Below are positions 9,555 to 18,059 of a DNA stretch of 64,000 nt, piece after piece. The notes beneath the pieces were generated by a model that was not told where the DNA came from, searched no databases, and saw only the letters and a list, made by a program, of their open reading frames with translations. Made by a program: the position numbers and the translations under genes. This stretch comes from SAR202 cluster bacterium AC-647-N09_OGT_505m (GTDB lineage: Bacteria; Chloroflexota; Dehalococcoidia; UBA2985): contig VEXC01000003.1 of the NCBI GenBank assembly GCA_009391225.1, forward strand, positions 1-64,000, in the 5' to 3' direction. Numbering within the stretch: position 1 is the first letter of the stretch; each line of letters begins with the position of its first letter.

Positions 9555-9600
9555 CGCCCCCATCGAACCCTCACCACATCATAACCCGTCACAGGTATGA
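9555..9600 (-). repeat. Dispersed TTATAATGG-family repeat, inverted copy
   Basis: On the minus strand it reads TGACGGGTTATGATG, then GTGAGGGTTCGATGGGG, close to the plus-strand copy at 15406-15443. It lies between two unrelated genes. Confidence 0.45.
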
Positions 9601-9683
9601 CCTTTTTATTAGGTTGGTTATACATGGGTAAAACTATAGTCGTCATGTAGTAAAATGCGTGCATAGAATTGAGGAGGATTTAA

Positions 9684-9956
9684 ATGAACATCTGTGTCGT
9701 ATCAAGTTTTGAAGGAAATGTAGAAGACTACATGTCTATGATGGCTGAATTTCAAGAAGAGATGAAAGAGGCTGTTGACAGTTTTGATGTCGGTGTAGTT
9801 AACACTGACAAGGAAGGGTTTTGTAAAATCATTACAATGGGAAACGTCATAAATATGGATCGATTACAGGAGATTATGGCCTCGCCTAAGATGGTCGAGT
9901 GGGATACAAACCATAAAAATACAGACATAATCTACTCACTTGAACGAATGAATTAA
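9684..9956 (+). CDS. Small soluble protein, possible ABM/ferredoxin-like fold
   Basis: The 90-residue product begins at an ATG preceded by GAGGAGG at good spacing, so the start is firm. It shows an alternating strand-helix-strand pattern: a first strand (ICVVSSF), an acidic helix with several methionines (about 12-33), then a DVGVVNTD strand, a further strand, and a second helix ending in a DIIYSLERMN strand. This pattern fits a dimeric alpha/beta-barrel (ABM-type) single domain, but no family motif is present and I infer the fold only from the pattern. Base composition is AT-rich. No functional partner is evident. Confidence 0.6.
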   Translation: MNICVVSSFEGNVEDYMSMMAEFQEEMKEAVDSFDVGVVNTDKEGFCKIITMGNVINMDRLQEIMASPKMVEWDTNHKNTDIIYSLERMN

Positions 9957-10106
9957 GAAGCTATTACTGTATAGAGAGGGGCATTCAGGTCAGCACACGA
10001 GCCCTCCCTATCGGTGGATTCCAGCCAGTATATTTTTCGATTGATTTAACACCATTGATTCATAGCTGCCTACTTCGATATGCTGAGCTCAAGCGATGCC
10101 CCAGTG

Positions 10107-10147
10107 TGTGTACCTAATCCCCCATGTGGGACTCCTAGCGGTTAGGT
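10107..10147 (-). repeat. GGGGATTAGG dispersed repeat, inverted copy
   Basis: On the minus strand it reads CTAGGAGTCCCACATGG followed by GGGATTAGGT, nearly identical to the plus-strand copy at 16247-16275. The remaining bases of the 9957-10385 gap hold only a doubtful short frame. Confidence 0.55.
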
Positions 10148-10154
10148 TCTATCT

Positions 10155-10325
10155 GTGGAAGCTATTAAGACTTATAATGCTATTGTGAAGTGGGATTGGC
10201 TACTAGCTTCATTTATCATCCTCTCACCATGGCTTCTTGAGGCCAGTTTCTATTTTTCAGTGGAAGAGTACATACTCAAAAGGCAGAATACAGTAATTCC
10301 ATGTTATCTGGGCTCCCTCTCCTAA
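10155..10325 (+). CDS. Possible 56-residue single-helix membrane peptide
   Basis: A GTG-initiated frame encodes a short amphipathic start (VEAIKTYNAIVKWDW), a hydrophobic helix with LLASFIILSPWLL and a polar tail. The start codon has no clear ribosome site, and the frame begins directly at the end of a dispersed repeat. It could be a genuine small membrane protein or the remnant of a longer one. Confidence 0.25.
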   Translation: MEAIKTYNAIVKWDWLLASFIILSPWLLEASFYFSVEEYILKRQNTVIPCYLGSLS

Positions 10326-10385
10326 CTTTGTGTCCAGCCTAGCAAAACTGAGTAGACCCTCTATAGCCGTGTCCGTGAAGCACCA

Positions 10386-10700
10386 ATGCAGTCTATAAAT
10401 AGAGAGTCTTCAGAAAAATCCTATATTGTCGCTGTTTGCCTAGTAGGTATCTTCGGAACTCTTGGATTCCATCACTTTTATGTTAACAGGTGGTTTCATG
10501 GTCTTTTTGATCTATCATTGGCTGTACTGACAATTGCGTTTATTATAGCCAGCGAGCTTTATATATGGTTCTTACTTAGTGCAAGTATCCTATTTCTAAT
10601 CGATTTTATTCATACGGTTTACTTCATGTATAAACTAATTGTTGGAGAATATATGGATGGCAAAGGGAAAACCATTTCTTACAATAAGGGGCAAATATGA
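10386..10700 (+). CDS. TM2-domain membrane protein
   Basis: The 104-residue product has the TM2 signature: a first helix ending in GTLGFHHFYVNRWFHGLFDL, with a G-x-x-G-x-H-x-F-Y-x-x-R core, followed by a second and third hydrophobic stretch (about 45-62 and 64-85) and a C-terminal DGKGKTI tail. TM2 proteins are helical-hairpin membrane proteins of mostly unknown role. A second TM2 gene follows 88 bases downstream on the same strand, and the two may be co-transcribed. Divergence between them is high, so they are not a recent duplication. AT-rich composition like the neighbouring small genes. Confidence 0.8.
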   Translation: MQSINRESSEKSYIVAVCLVGIFGTLGFHHFYVNRWFHGLFDLSLAVLTIAFIIASELYIWFLLSASILFLIDFIHTVYFMYKLIVGEYMDGKGKTISYNKGQI

Positions 10701-10788
10701 TAACCCCTTTAAATAGCTTCCTCGCAGATGTTCGTTAGCATTGGATATGTAATGAGTCGGTAAATAAATCGGTATTAGAGGTAACTAA

Positions 10789-11019
10789 ATGTCAGATACG
10801 CCTAACGTTAGCGAGAAGGGTTTTGTGCCAACATTGATTCTGTGTCTCCTGCTTGGAAGTTTAGGAGTTCACAGATTTTATGTAGGGAAGATTGGTACCG
10901 GGATTCTGATGTTGCTGACTCTTGGAGGACTCGGTATTTGGACGTTGATAGATATCATCATGATAGCCGTAGGTTCGTTCAAAGACAGCAATGGAAATCT
11001 TATCAAGTCAGGACACTGA
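10789..11019 (+). CDS. TM2-domain membrane protein
   Basis: The 76-residue protein is a minimal TM2 unit: a short polar N-terminus, helix one with LLLGSLGVHRFYVGKIG, helix two with GILMLLTLGGLGIWTLID and a DSNGNLIK tail. This is the standard bacterial TM2 domain and its usual length. The ATG follows GAGGTAACTAA, an adequate ribosome site. It follows the other TM2 gene and precedes tRNA tail copy 2. Function of the family is not established. Confidence 0.88.
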   Translation: MSDTPNVSEKGFVPTLILCLLLGSLGVHRFYVGKIGTGILMLLTLGGLGIWTLIDIIMIAVGSFKDSNGNLIKSGH

Positions 11020-11206
11020 CCCGCCCTCCGTTCCTCGGCTCGGACGGGAATTGACCTGAGGTATATTCTTCTGCCCATAGCAAAGAATAGTTAACTAATG
11101 GTGGTGCCGTTGGTTCCAGCCTACAGAAATCCTAGGTGTATATGTAACTTTTCATCATGGGATGGTATCAATGTAGATATGGAGAGACTGCCTGAGACAG
11201 TATAGC

Positions 11207-11305
11207 CTGATTTTATACGCAAGAGGTCACTGGTTCGAGTCCAGTATCGCCCACCATTGTTTAGGCACAAGAAAAGACCCCCAATGTGCTATGTCAAGGG
11301 TTTGT
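11207..11305 (+). repeat. tRNA-Val-tail repeat, copy 2, with hairpin
   Basis: Positions 11207-11256 end in the most intact tRNA-Val 3' half of the four: TATACGCAAGAGGTC, T arm ACTGG/TTCGAGT/CCAGT, acceptor ATCGCCC and ACCA. After it come TTGTTTAGGCACAAG and a hairpin region GACCCCC...GGGT homologous to that of copy 1. The stop codon of the iron ABC ATPase gene (11289) falls inside this hairpin region. Confidence 0.7.
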
Positions 11306-12353
11306 ATTCGTAGGAGTGGCCATCAACGAAAAGATTTGGTGTAAGTTCATCCACTAGCCGTAATTCAACCCTCATACCTAATTCATAATCGTGGAAATGA
11401 TTCTCTAGACATTTAATTATTATACCTGATGGCAGGGTGACATCGTAGAGATAGAAAGACCCCTGGAATGTTTTCTTGCGTATTATAGATTGACCTACGC
11501 CCGACGGAATAATAGACACCTCTGCAGGTCGTATCATGATCTCTATCTGGCTCTCGACTTTAAGCCCGGTGGCAAGTCCATGAGAACCAAGCTCTGAAAC
11601 TAGTACATCGTCATAAAGTCTGGCTGGTAGGAAAGTAGAAACCCCCATAAAACTCGCAACAAAACGACTATTAGGAGCATGGAATATATTTGCAGGTGTG
11701 TCTACCTGTTCCAGCACGCCTCGGTTCATTACCGCTATGATGTCCCCCATACTCATAGCCTCGTCCTGCGAGTGAGTCACGAATACAGCAGTGGTACTAG
11801 TTTCTTTCAATATTTCTAGTGTCTCTTGCTGAACCTGGGTTCTAAGTGCCGCATCTAGATTTGAGAAAGGCTCATCCAACAAAAGCACTTGTGGGCCGGG
11901 AGCCAAGGCTCGCGCTAGGGCTACTCTTTGTCGCTCTCCTCCAGACAACTCATGCGGCATGCGTGTTTCCATGCCTTGTAGATTAACCAATCTAAGCATA
12001 TCCAAAACTGTCCCAGCCTGTCTTTGGGAGCGGTTTAGGCCAAATGCTATGTTGTTGGCCACATTCATATGAGGAAAGATGGCATATTCTTGAAACACCA
12101 TACCTACCTGACGTTTTTCGGGTACCAAAAGTGTCTTAGGATCCGAAACAATTTGCCCGTTGATTTCGACTGTTCCTCTGTCAGGTGACTCAAAGCCTGC
12201 AATAATTCTTAGGACAGTGGTCTTACCACAGCCGCTTGGCCCCAATAAAGCTAGTATCTGACCCCGCTCTACTGTCAAATCTACGTTGTCAACGGCCATT
12301 ACACCAGAGAACGCCTTTGTAATGCCGGCGCACCGTACCACAGTTGTGTTCAA
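11289..12353 (-). CDS. fbpC: Fe3+ ABC transporter, ATP-binding subunit
   Basis: About 354 residues from a TTG start at 12353. That start has AAAGGAG just upstream and overlaps the permease stop codon (TTGA), so it is preferred over the longer frame to 12470. Motifs in order: Walker A GPSGCGKTT, Q-loop FQEYAIFPH, signature LSGGERQRVALARAL, Walker B LLLDEPFSNLD, H-loop THSQDEA, and a C-terminal TOBE-like domain (about 240-354) typical of the FbpC/PotA group. It powers import by the permease and binding protein encoded upstream. The last codons and stop lie within the tRNA tail repeat, so the C-terminus may have been replaced when that junction formed. Confidence 0.9.
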   Translation of the reverse strand: MNTTVVRCAGITKAFSGVMAVDNVDLTVERGQILALLGPSGCGKTTVLRIIAGFESPDRGTVEINGQIVSDPKTLLVPEKRQVGMVFQEYAIFPHMNVANNIAFGLNRSQRQAGTVLDMLRLVNLQGMETRMPHELSGGERQRVALARALAPGPQVLLLDEPFSNLDAALRTQVQQETLEILKETSTTAVFVTHSQDEAMSMGDIIAVMNRGVLEQVDTPANIFHAPNSRFVASFMGVSTFLPARLYDDVLVSELGSHGLATGLKVESQIEIMIRPAEVSIIPSGVGQSIIRKKTFQGSFYLYDVTLPSGIIIKCLENHFHDYELGMRVELRLVDELTPNLFVDGHSYEYKPLT

Positions 12354-13975
12354 TAGACTCCTTTTCTCCCTGTCCAAACTAACAAAGCCATTGGGATAGA
12401 AGAAGCCAATATAAGAAGGAGTGCAGGTACAGCTGCTTGTGCAAAGAATCCGTCCTCGGTTGCCCACCATATTGTCGTTGATAAAGTCTTGAATCCTATG
12501 GGGCCCAGAATCAAGGTCGCTGGTAGCTCCTTCATGCTTAACATCAAAACCATGATTATTCCAGAGATTATCCCAGGTTTTATTAGAGGAAGAGTTATAG
12601 TAGCAAAAGTCGTAAACCGTGAGCGCCCAAGGCTTCTAGACGCCTCTTCGAGCATGGGGCTCACCGCGACAAGTGAGGTTCTTATGCTACCTAATGCTGC
12701 CGGCAAGAAGAGAACTATGTATGCGAATATCAAGAGAGCCAAGGTCTGGTAGAAATACGGAATGTACCTGACACCGAAAAACACTACCGCAAGCGCGACT
12801 ACTATACCGGGAAGCGCAAAACCGATATAACTGAGTCTCTCCAGTAATACGGAAAGCCGACTCTGGTACCGAGCCGAGAGTATAGCTAGGGGCATAGCGG
12901 CCACTACTGTCATTAGAGCAGCAACCCCTGACACATAAAGAGAGTTTCCGAGACGGTCCCATAATATAAGCAATTGCTCGCCATGTGAAATACCACGTAC
13001 TACCCAGTAAATCAATATTGATATTGGTGCGAGCAAAGACAATGATACGATTGTCGTACAGAACAACATAGCCGGCCAGCGCCAATAGCCTAGTCTATAT
13101 AGTTTTTGCCTAGCAACCCCGGTGGCATCACGATAATATTTCGCTTTCCCTCTTGTACTAGTGTCAATTGTGATTAGGAATATTGCCAGAGCTATAAGAA
13201 CCAAGGATAGGGCGGCAGCTACATCCCTAGCAAAATTGCCGTACTGCACATAAATAGCCCAAGTGAAAGTTTCATAATGTAAGAGGGAGACGGCTCCGAA
13301 ATCACTAAGTGTGTAGAGAGCCACTAACATCGCACCCCCAGCGATTGCTGGTCTCAACATAGGCAATATAACCCGGAAAAATGTGTACGTGGGGTTCATG
13401 CCGAGACTTCTGGAGGTTTCATTAAGAGAGGGATCTAGACTATATAGAGCGGCTCGAACCGGCAATAATACGTAAGGATATGATAGAAGAGTCAGGGTCA
13501 ACATAGCACCCGGGAATCCATACACCTCGGGCAATCTTTCTACTCCCAAAGGCGCTAACCATTCCTGCAACAGACCTTTTGGCCCCAAAACTACCACTAA
13601 GACAAAACCACCTACGTAACTGGGAATGACCAATGGTAGAATAGTTATTACGGAGAACAGCCCACGAAATGGTAGGTCAGTATTAACAGTCAACCATCCG
13701 ACAGGTATTGCAATAAGAACTGAGGCTCCGGCTACTGCCAACATCAACATCAGTGAGCGTACCAATATATCCATAGTGCGAGATCTGAAAAGAATGTCGA
13801 TAACCTCTGTACCTACCCCAATAGCCCGCAAAACCAGATAGCCTGAAGGGATAATCATTGCCGCGACCACGATAGCTGCGGGGATTAATACCAGTTTGGG
13901 AGGTGCAATGGCTCGCACTCCACGGAAATAATCGTTGGCGTGGGCAGTCCGATTAGGGTGTAATAAGTCAACCAT
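12350..13975 (-). CDS. fbpB: Fe3+ ABC transporter, fused two-module permease
   Basis: The 541-residue protein has about twelve transmembrane helices in two BPD-type permease modules. Each module carries an EAA loop for contact with the ATPase: ETSRSLGMNPTYTFF in the first half and EASRSLGRSRFTTFA in the second. This double-length form is the FbpB/SfuB type found in iron(III) importers. It lies between the binding protein gene (upstream, 15-base gap) and the ATPase gene (overlapping), completing a three-gene operon. GC content looks lower than in the genes past 35 kb, in line with acquisition by transfer. Confidence 0.92.
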   Translation of the reverse strand: MVDLLHPNRTAHANDYFRGVRAIAPPKLVLIPAAIVVAAMIIPSGYLVLRAIGVGTEVIDILFRSRTMDILVRSLMLMLAVAGASVLIAIPVGWLTVNTDLPFRGLFSVITILPLVIPSYVGGFVLVVVLGPKGLLQEWLAPLGVERLPEVYGFPGAMLTLTLLSYPYVLLPVRAALYSLDPSLNETSRSLGMNPTYTFFRVILPMLRPAIAGGAMLVALYTLSDFGAVSLLHYETFTWAIYVQYGNFARDVAAALSLVLIALAIFLITIDTSTRGKAKYYRDATGVARQKLYRLGYWRWPAMLFCTTIVSLSLLAPISILIYWVVRGISHGEQLLILWDRLGNSLYVSGVAALMTVVAAMPLAILSARYQSRLSVLLERLSYIGFALPGIVVALAVVFFGVRYIPYFYQTLALLIFAYIVLFLPAALGSIRTSLVAVSPMLEEASRSLGRSRFTTFATITLPLIKPGIISGIIMVLMLSMKELPATLILGPIGFKTLSTTIWWATEDGFFAQAAVPALLLILASSIPMALLVWTGRKGVY

Positions 13976-13990
13976 CAGGAATTGGTATGC

Positions 13991-15070
13991 CTAGGGTAAG
14001 ACTCCGGTTTCCCTAAGCAAATCAACGGTTCCCCTGATATCAGCCAGTTCTTTTGAAGATATATTAGGTTGATCTATTTCAGAGAATGGTACCAACAGCC
14101 TGTTAGTTTTCACACCTTCGACAAGTGGATATTCAAAGGTCTGACCCGCGAAATACTGTTGCGAGACTTCGGACAGCATAAATTCCAAGAACCTCTGTCC
14201 ATTATCCTGATTCTTTGAGGCAGACAATATGCCAGCGCCAGCCACCATAACGACTGAGCCCGGGCCACCAGATCGTGGATGATAATTCCGGGCTGGAAAA
14301 GAGTCACCTTCCTCTGAGAGAAATCTGAACAGATAGTAGTGGTTGACAAAACCCACGTCTATTTCGCCGGTGGCTACCGCAGCCACTTGTGGTGTATTTT
14401 TCGGATATATGGTCGGCTTATTTGCCTTAATGCCTTCAATCCAATCCCGCGTCTTGTCGTTTCCCCAAATAGCTCTCATAGCGGTTACCATAGTTTGGAA
14501 AGAAGCATTGGTAGGCGCCCATCCTATACGGCTTTTCCATTTTGGATCTACGAATCCCCACATATCATTTGGCAACTCATCGACAGCGATATTTTCAGGA
14601 TTATATACCACTGTTCGGGCTCGTCCGGAGATTCCAACCCACCTGTTATCTGAAGAACGAGCCCACTCTGGCACGAGTCCAGTGATATGATTCGGGAGAG
14701 TTTCAAACATCTCCTCCACGGCACCCAGACCACCAGGGTCTTGCGCGAAGAACACATCTGCCGGAGTTCGATTTCCCTCTTCCTGTAGAGTAGTCGCTAG
14801 TTCAGCTGTACTAGCGTATTTGACTGAAACGTTAATAGCTGTGGCATCGCCGAATTGTTGAATGATAGGATCTAGCAAAGTTTCACCTCTACCCGAGTAT
14901 ATAACGAGATTGCCTGACGGCTTCTCAATCTCAATTGTGTCTTCAGCTACATCTAGGGTAGAGGAATTATCGTTAGTGCAGCCCTGAGATAACATGCATA
15001 ACCCACTAATTAATAACGCAGGCCACCAATAAGACAACCCTGGCATTTTAGTAATAACTAGTATATTCAA
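13991..15070 (-). CDS. fbpA: Fe3+ ABC transporter, substrate-binding lipoprotein
   Basis: About 359 residues. GGGGAGG is followed six bases later by a TTG at 15070, which I prefer to the ATG at 15085 that lies before this ribosome site. A hydrophobic signal segment ends in LSQGC, a lipobox, so the protein is probably a lipoprotein on the outer face of the membrane. The mature part begins LVIYSGRGETLLDPI, as in FbpA/FutA-type proteins, and contains VNHYYLFR, matching the paired tyrosines that coordinate Fe3+. Substrate assignment to ferric iron rests on that motif and on the FbpB-type permease. First gene of the operon. Confidence 0.88.
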   Translation of the reverse strand: MNILVITKMPGLSYWWPALLISGLCMLSQGCTNDNSSTLDVAEDTIEIEKPSGNLVIYSGRGETLLDPIIQQFGDATAINVSVKYASTAELATTLQEEGNRTPADVFFAQDPGGLGAVEEMFETLPNHITGLVPEWARSSDNRWVGISGRARTVVYNPENIAVDELPNDMWGFVDPKWKSRIGWAPTNASFQTMVTAMRAIWGNDKTRDWIEGIKANKPTIYPKNTPQVAAVATGEIDVGFVNHYYLFRFLSEEGDSFPARNYHPRSGGPGSVVMVAGAGILSASKNQDNGQRFLEFMLSEVSQQYFAGQTFEYPLVEGVKTNRLLVPFSEIDQPNISSKELADIRGTVDLLRETGVLP

Positions 15071-15215
15071 CACCTTCCTCCCCATAAACAGGAATTTATG
15101 TTTGTGGCCATGCTTATCGCTATAACAACTGCGTATTGAGCCATCTATATATCTATATAGTAAGTCAACAACACTCTAAGCATATAGTGGATGAGTTGGT
15201 ATGCACTAACATGTA

Positions 15216-15245
15216 CTTATATCATACACAGTTCATACAGGTCAA
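15216..15245 (-). promoter_or_regulatory. Putative promoter of the fbpABC operon
   Basis: TTGACC and TATAAG separated by 18 bases on the minus strand, about 145 bases before the fbpA start. I see no clear Fur or DtxR operator over it. Confidence 0.4.
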
Positions 15246-15405
15246 GCCAGACTTCTTAATGAACCGTGGTCTTCCCAGACAATAATCTAGAGACCCCTAT
15301 ACGTGAGGAGCTTGCGCAACACAAAATGCCAACGACTAGAGGGAATCTCAAGACACAGGACTAACTAGATGCTCATGATTGCTTAGGAGTGCGCCGTGCC
15401 CAGAC

Positions 15406-15443
15406 CTATGACGGATTATAATGGTGAGAGGGTTCTATCGCCT
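15406..15443 (+). repeat. Dispersed GGATTATAATGG repeat
   Basis: ATGACGGATTATAATGG then GAGAGGGTTCTATCGCC. It lies about 80 bases upstream of orphan-family copy B. The rest of the 15086-15522 gap holds the fbpA promoter and nothing else I can identify. Confidence 0.5.
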
Positions 15444-15522
15444 AATCAGCCTACCACCAGGCTATCTGTGAGAGCGTCATGGTATCCCAGGCACACACTT
15501 GCTAAAGGAGGATTAGTGTTGC

Positions 15523-16104
15523 ATGCGTGAAATGTTTAGAGATAAATCAAGAGACGAGATGGCTGAAAACCTGAATTCCTCCGGCGTGAAAGCAGAGATG
15601 GCTGACCGGGGGAGAGCTGAGGAGGGAATAAGATCTGGGTCTACCTTGCTAAGACCATTTGGCCAACAGTCCCTTGGGTTGATAGACATACTAGACGGTG
15701 GCCCCATTAGGTGGGTCAATGTCGTGAGGATAACGCGTGGGGACAGCAATAGCGGCCCAAGATATCGAGCGGTTCTTGGTATACCAGACGAAAGCATCCC
15801 CATGAATCACAAACAGCTCAAGATCAAGACAGTACGTAGGAAGTCGTTCCCGGTATTTGGACAAGTAACCGACGTGTACTGGGAAGGCAAAGGTAATCTT
15901 CAGCCGTTAGTTAAGGTATTTTCCGATGACGTAGACATAGACAACGCTGTGGCAGACCTGGGCAACATGTCAGTTTATACTCATCCCAACAAATTCCAGG
16001 GGTGGACATTGGAACTTGGTAAGATGTTTGTGCCAACAGAATCACGGTGGGCAACCTTTCAAAAGATTGCTAATTATCTCCTCTCATCATCGCGTAGCTC
16101 ATAA
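15523..16104 (+). CDS. Orphan-family protein, copy B (paralogue of 731-1318)
   Basis: The 193-residue product matches copy A along its length, with the same block order: RDKSRD, SLGLIDI, VNVVR, IPMNHKQLK, a KTVRRKSFP(V)FG strand, AVADLG, THPNKFQGWT and IANYLLSS at the C-terminus. A GGAGG-containing ribosome site (AAAGGAGG) lies 11 bases before the ATG. The central segment between IPMNHKQLK and DVYWEGKG is the best conserved and likely the core of the domain. No signal peptide or helix for membrane insertion. About 330 bases downstream stands tRNA tail copy 3, repeating the layout around copy A. Unknown function. Confidence 0.75.
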   Translation: MREMFRDKSRDEMAENLNSSGVKAEMADRGRAEEGIRSGSTLLRPFGQQSLGLIDILDGGPIRWVNVVRITRGDSNSGPRYRAVLGIPDESIPMNHKQLKIKTVRRKSFPVFGQVTDVYWEGKGNLQPLVKVFSDDVDIDNAVADLGNMSVYTHPNKFQGWTLELGKMFVPTESRWATFQKIANYLLSSSRSS

Positions 16105-16215
16105 AATATTCTATGCTACTGAAATTATGCCTATGGAAACTAACCCCACGCCAAGAAATGCTACCTTCACTCTACCGAGAGATTGTCAGCATTATCTCCC
16201 TCCTACTTCACAACA

Positions 16216-16300
16216 ACCTTATAAGCCCTAATAGCATCCTCAGATGGAACCGAACGGCTAGGAGTCCCATGGGGGATTAGGTATAACGGAGGCAACGCAG
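16216..16300 (+). repeat. Mosaic of two dispersed repeats
   Basis: ACCTTATAAGCCCTAATAGC (shared with 23330-23352) is followed by CTAGGAGTCCCATGG then GGGATTAGGTATAACGG (shared, inverted, with 10107-10147). The order of the two parts is reversed at 23262-23352. Confidence 0.5.
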
Positions 16301-16525
16301 AAGCGATTGTTGGAGAGTTAGTAACCAAATGTCAATTAACAGTTGTTCACACGAGTGTACAGTTCAGATATAAATAGCTTCGATGGCACACAGTGAGCCA
16401 CACGTGGGAACAATCGAGCTACATTTTCACACGCAAGAAGTGAGTGGTTCGAGTCCACTATCGCCTACCGTTGTTTTAGGCACAAGAACCCCCCTGACCT
16501 TATGCCATAAGGCTAATTCTTTTTT
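16301..16525 (+). repeat. tRNA-Val-tail repeat, copy 3, with terminator
   Basis: Homologous to copy 1 from GAAGCGATTGTTGG onward through ATAAATAGC and CACGTGGGAACA. Positions 16424-16470 are the tRNA part: CACACGCAAGAAG, T arm AGTGG/TTCGAGT/CCACT, acceptor ATCGCCT. T-arm changes relative to copy 1 are compensatory, so both strands of the stem changed together. A CCTTAT/ATAAGG hairpin with a T6 run (16498-16525) follows and looks like a working terminator. Confidence 0.7.
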
Positions 16526-16595
16526 CTAATACAGCAATATGTAACAATGTGGCTATTTTACAGGGTCTAATGCTATGTTGAAGTTAGCAATGACA

Positions 16596-16634
16596 TCCCC
16601 TTGACGAGTTATAATGGGATAGGGCTGTATAATC
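16596..16634 (+). repeat. Dispersed GAGTTATAATGG repeat
   Basis: TTGACGAGTTATAATGGG followed by ATAGGG, closest to the copy at 19963-20045. It lies about 60 bases before an MFS gene. A TATAAT follows at 16628, but the spacing from TTGACG (21) is too long for a normal promoter. Confidence 0.5.
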
Positions 16635-16691
16635 GGTGGGAATCTACAATCTCTGGAAACTGATACGCAAAAGGGAGAAATTGGGGGCAAA

Positions 16692-18032
16692 ATGAAAGAA
16701 GACCATCCTCGACGCATATCACTAAATCCCCTTCGCAATGTCTTCCCAGGCTGGTGGATTGTTACCGCGTGTGCTGCCATCGGCGCTTACGGGGGTGGCG
16801 TCTACTTCTACGGCTTCACCCTCTTCTTCAACCCCCTCAAGGATGAGTTGCAGATCACCAGCGCCCAGACCTCCATCGTCTTCTCACTTACGCGCCTAGA
16901 AGGTGCCTTTGAAGGTGCTGTGGTGGGGTACCTCATTGACCGCTACGGCGCCCGGATTATCATGAAGGTTGGAGTTCTCATGGCTGGGATAGGCTTCCTG
17001 CTATGGGCAACAGTTGTGGACAGCTACTGGATGTTCATTGTAGTGTATGTGGGCGTTATCGCCCTAGGCATCAACGGCGGATTCTTCCATCCGGCCTTGG
17101 CGGTGGCCAACAACTGGTTCATCCGCCAGCGCTCCATGGCTATGTCTATCCTCGGGGTAGCGGTAGGCATCGGGGGCGCCATTCTGGTGCCCCTCTTGGC
17201 CTTCATCATCAATACCCAAGGGTGGCGCACCGCCGCCTTTCTTTCAGGTATCGGCCTTCTCCTATTCATCTTCCCCATGACTTTCTTCATCCGGCACAGC
17301 CCAGAGTCTGTGGGTCTACTGCCAGATGGGGCGACGGCTAAGGGCCCAGACGAAGCCACATTGAGTAGTGACACTCGACAAAGCGGGAATGGCCATCAAG
17401 AGCAGCATGGCACCGCCCCCATGATGCTTGAGGAGGTCAACTTCACAGTGGGGCAGGCCTTTCGCACCTCATCAATGTGGATATTCCTGGCGGCCATCAC
17501 ACTACGCTTTACAGCCCACACGGCCATCATGGTTCACCTGTCACCCCTCATGGAGGACCGTGGGATGAGCACTGTAGCCGCTGGTGGAGCCGTGGGGCTC
17601 CTGGTTTTACTCACGATCCCAGGCCGATTGCTCGTGGGATGGTTGGGGGACCGCTATCCCAAGCGCAAGTTGATGACAGGTTGTCTGTTCATTCAGACCA
17701 TCTCCTTAATAGTCCTCTACACGGCTACCAGTGTCTTGCAACTGTATCTTTTTATTGCTCTGTGGGCCGCAGCCTACGGCGCAGGAATCCTGAACTGGGC
17801 CATAGTGGGGGACTATTTCGGGCGAGCCCGCTTCGCCACTCTTCGAGGTCTCATGGGATTAGTGTATTCCTGGGGCGCAATCGTGGGGCCCGTATACGCC
17901 GGATGGGTCCACGACACTACAGGGGCCTATAGCTCCGCCATCCTCGTCTTCGCCATCATTACAGGGGCAGCAATGATTCTTTACTGGTTCTGCTATCCAC
18001 CCAGAGGGGCACCCGGCAGCACTTCGCCATAG
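16692..18032 (+). CDS. MFS transporter, oxalate/formate or monocarboxylate-like
   Basis: The 446-residue protein has twelve predicted helices with a cytoplasmic loop in the middle (about 205-250). It begins with FPGWWIVTACAAIGAYGGG, has the RLEGAFEGAVVGYLIDRYGAR motif between helices two and three, and WLGDRYPKRKLMTG between eight and nine, as in the OFA/MCT group of carboxylate carriers. The PESVGLLPDG segment before the loop recurs in the three other MFS proteins of this window (20922, 45676, 47146), marking one paralogous group. Substrate unknown; small organic acids are the family norm. Confidence 0.85.
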   Translation: MKEDHPRRISLNPLRNVFPGWWIVTACAAIGAYGGGVYFYGFTLFFNPLKDELQITSAQTSIVFSLTRLEGAFEGAVVGYLIDRYGARIIMKVGVLMAGIGFLLWATVVDSYWMFIVVYVGVIALGINGGFFHPALAVANNWFIRQRSMAMSILGVAVGIGGAILVPLLAFIINTQGWRTAAFLSGIGLLLFIFPMTFFIRHSPESVGLLPDGATAKGPDEATLSSDTRQSGNGHQEQHGTAPMMLEEVNFTVGQAFRTSSMWIFLAAITLRFTAHTAIMVHLSPLMEDRGMSTVAAGGAVGLLVLLTIPGRLLVGWLGDRYPKRKLMTGCLFIQTISLIVLYTATSVLQLYLFIALWAAAYGAGILNWAIVGDYFGRARFATLRGLMGLVYSWGAIVGPVYAGWVHDTTGAYSSAILVFAIITGAAMILYWFCYPPRGAPGSTSP

Positions 18033-18059
18033 GAGAGTTCAGAGATATAAAGATACAGC

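Noticed and set aside
11289..12470. Longer fbpC starting at 12470
   Set aside because: The extra 39 residues overlap the permease gene and do not resemble an ABC ATPase; the TTG at 12353 has a ribosome site and overlaps the permease stop.
16601..16633. TTGACG followed by TATAAT as a promoter for the MFS gene
   Set aside because: Spacing is either 3 or 21 bases, both outside the working range, and the sequence is a dispersed repeat found also in non-promoter positions.
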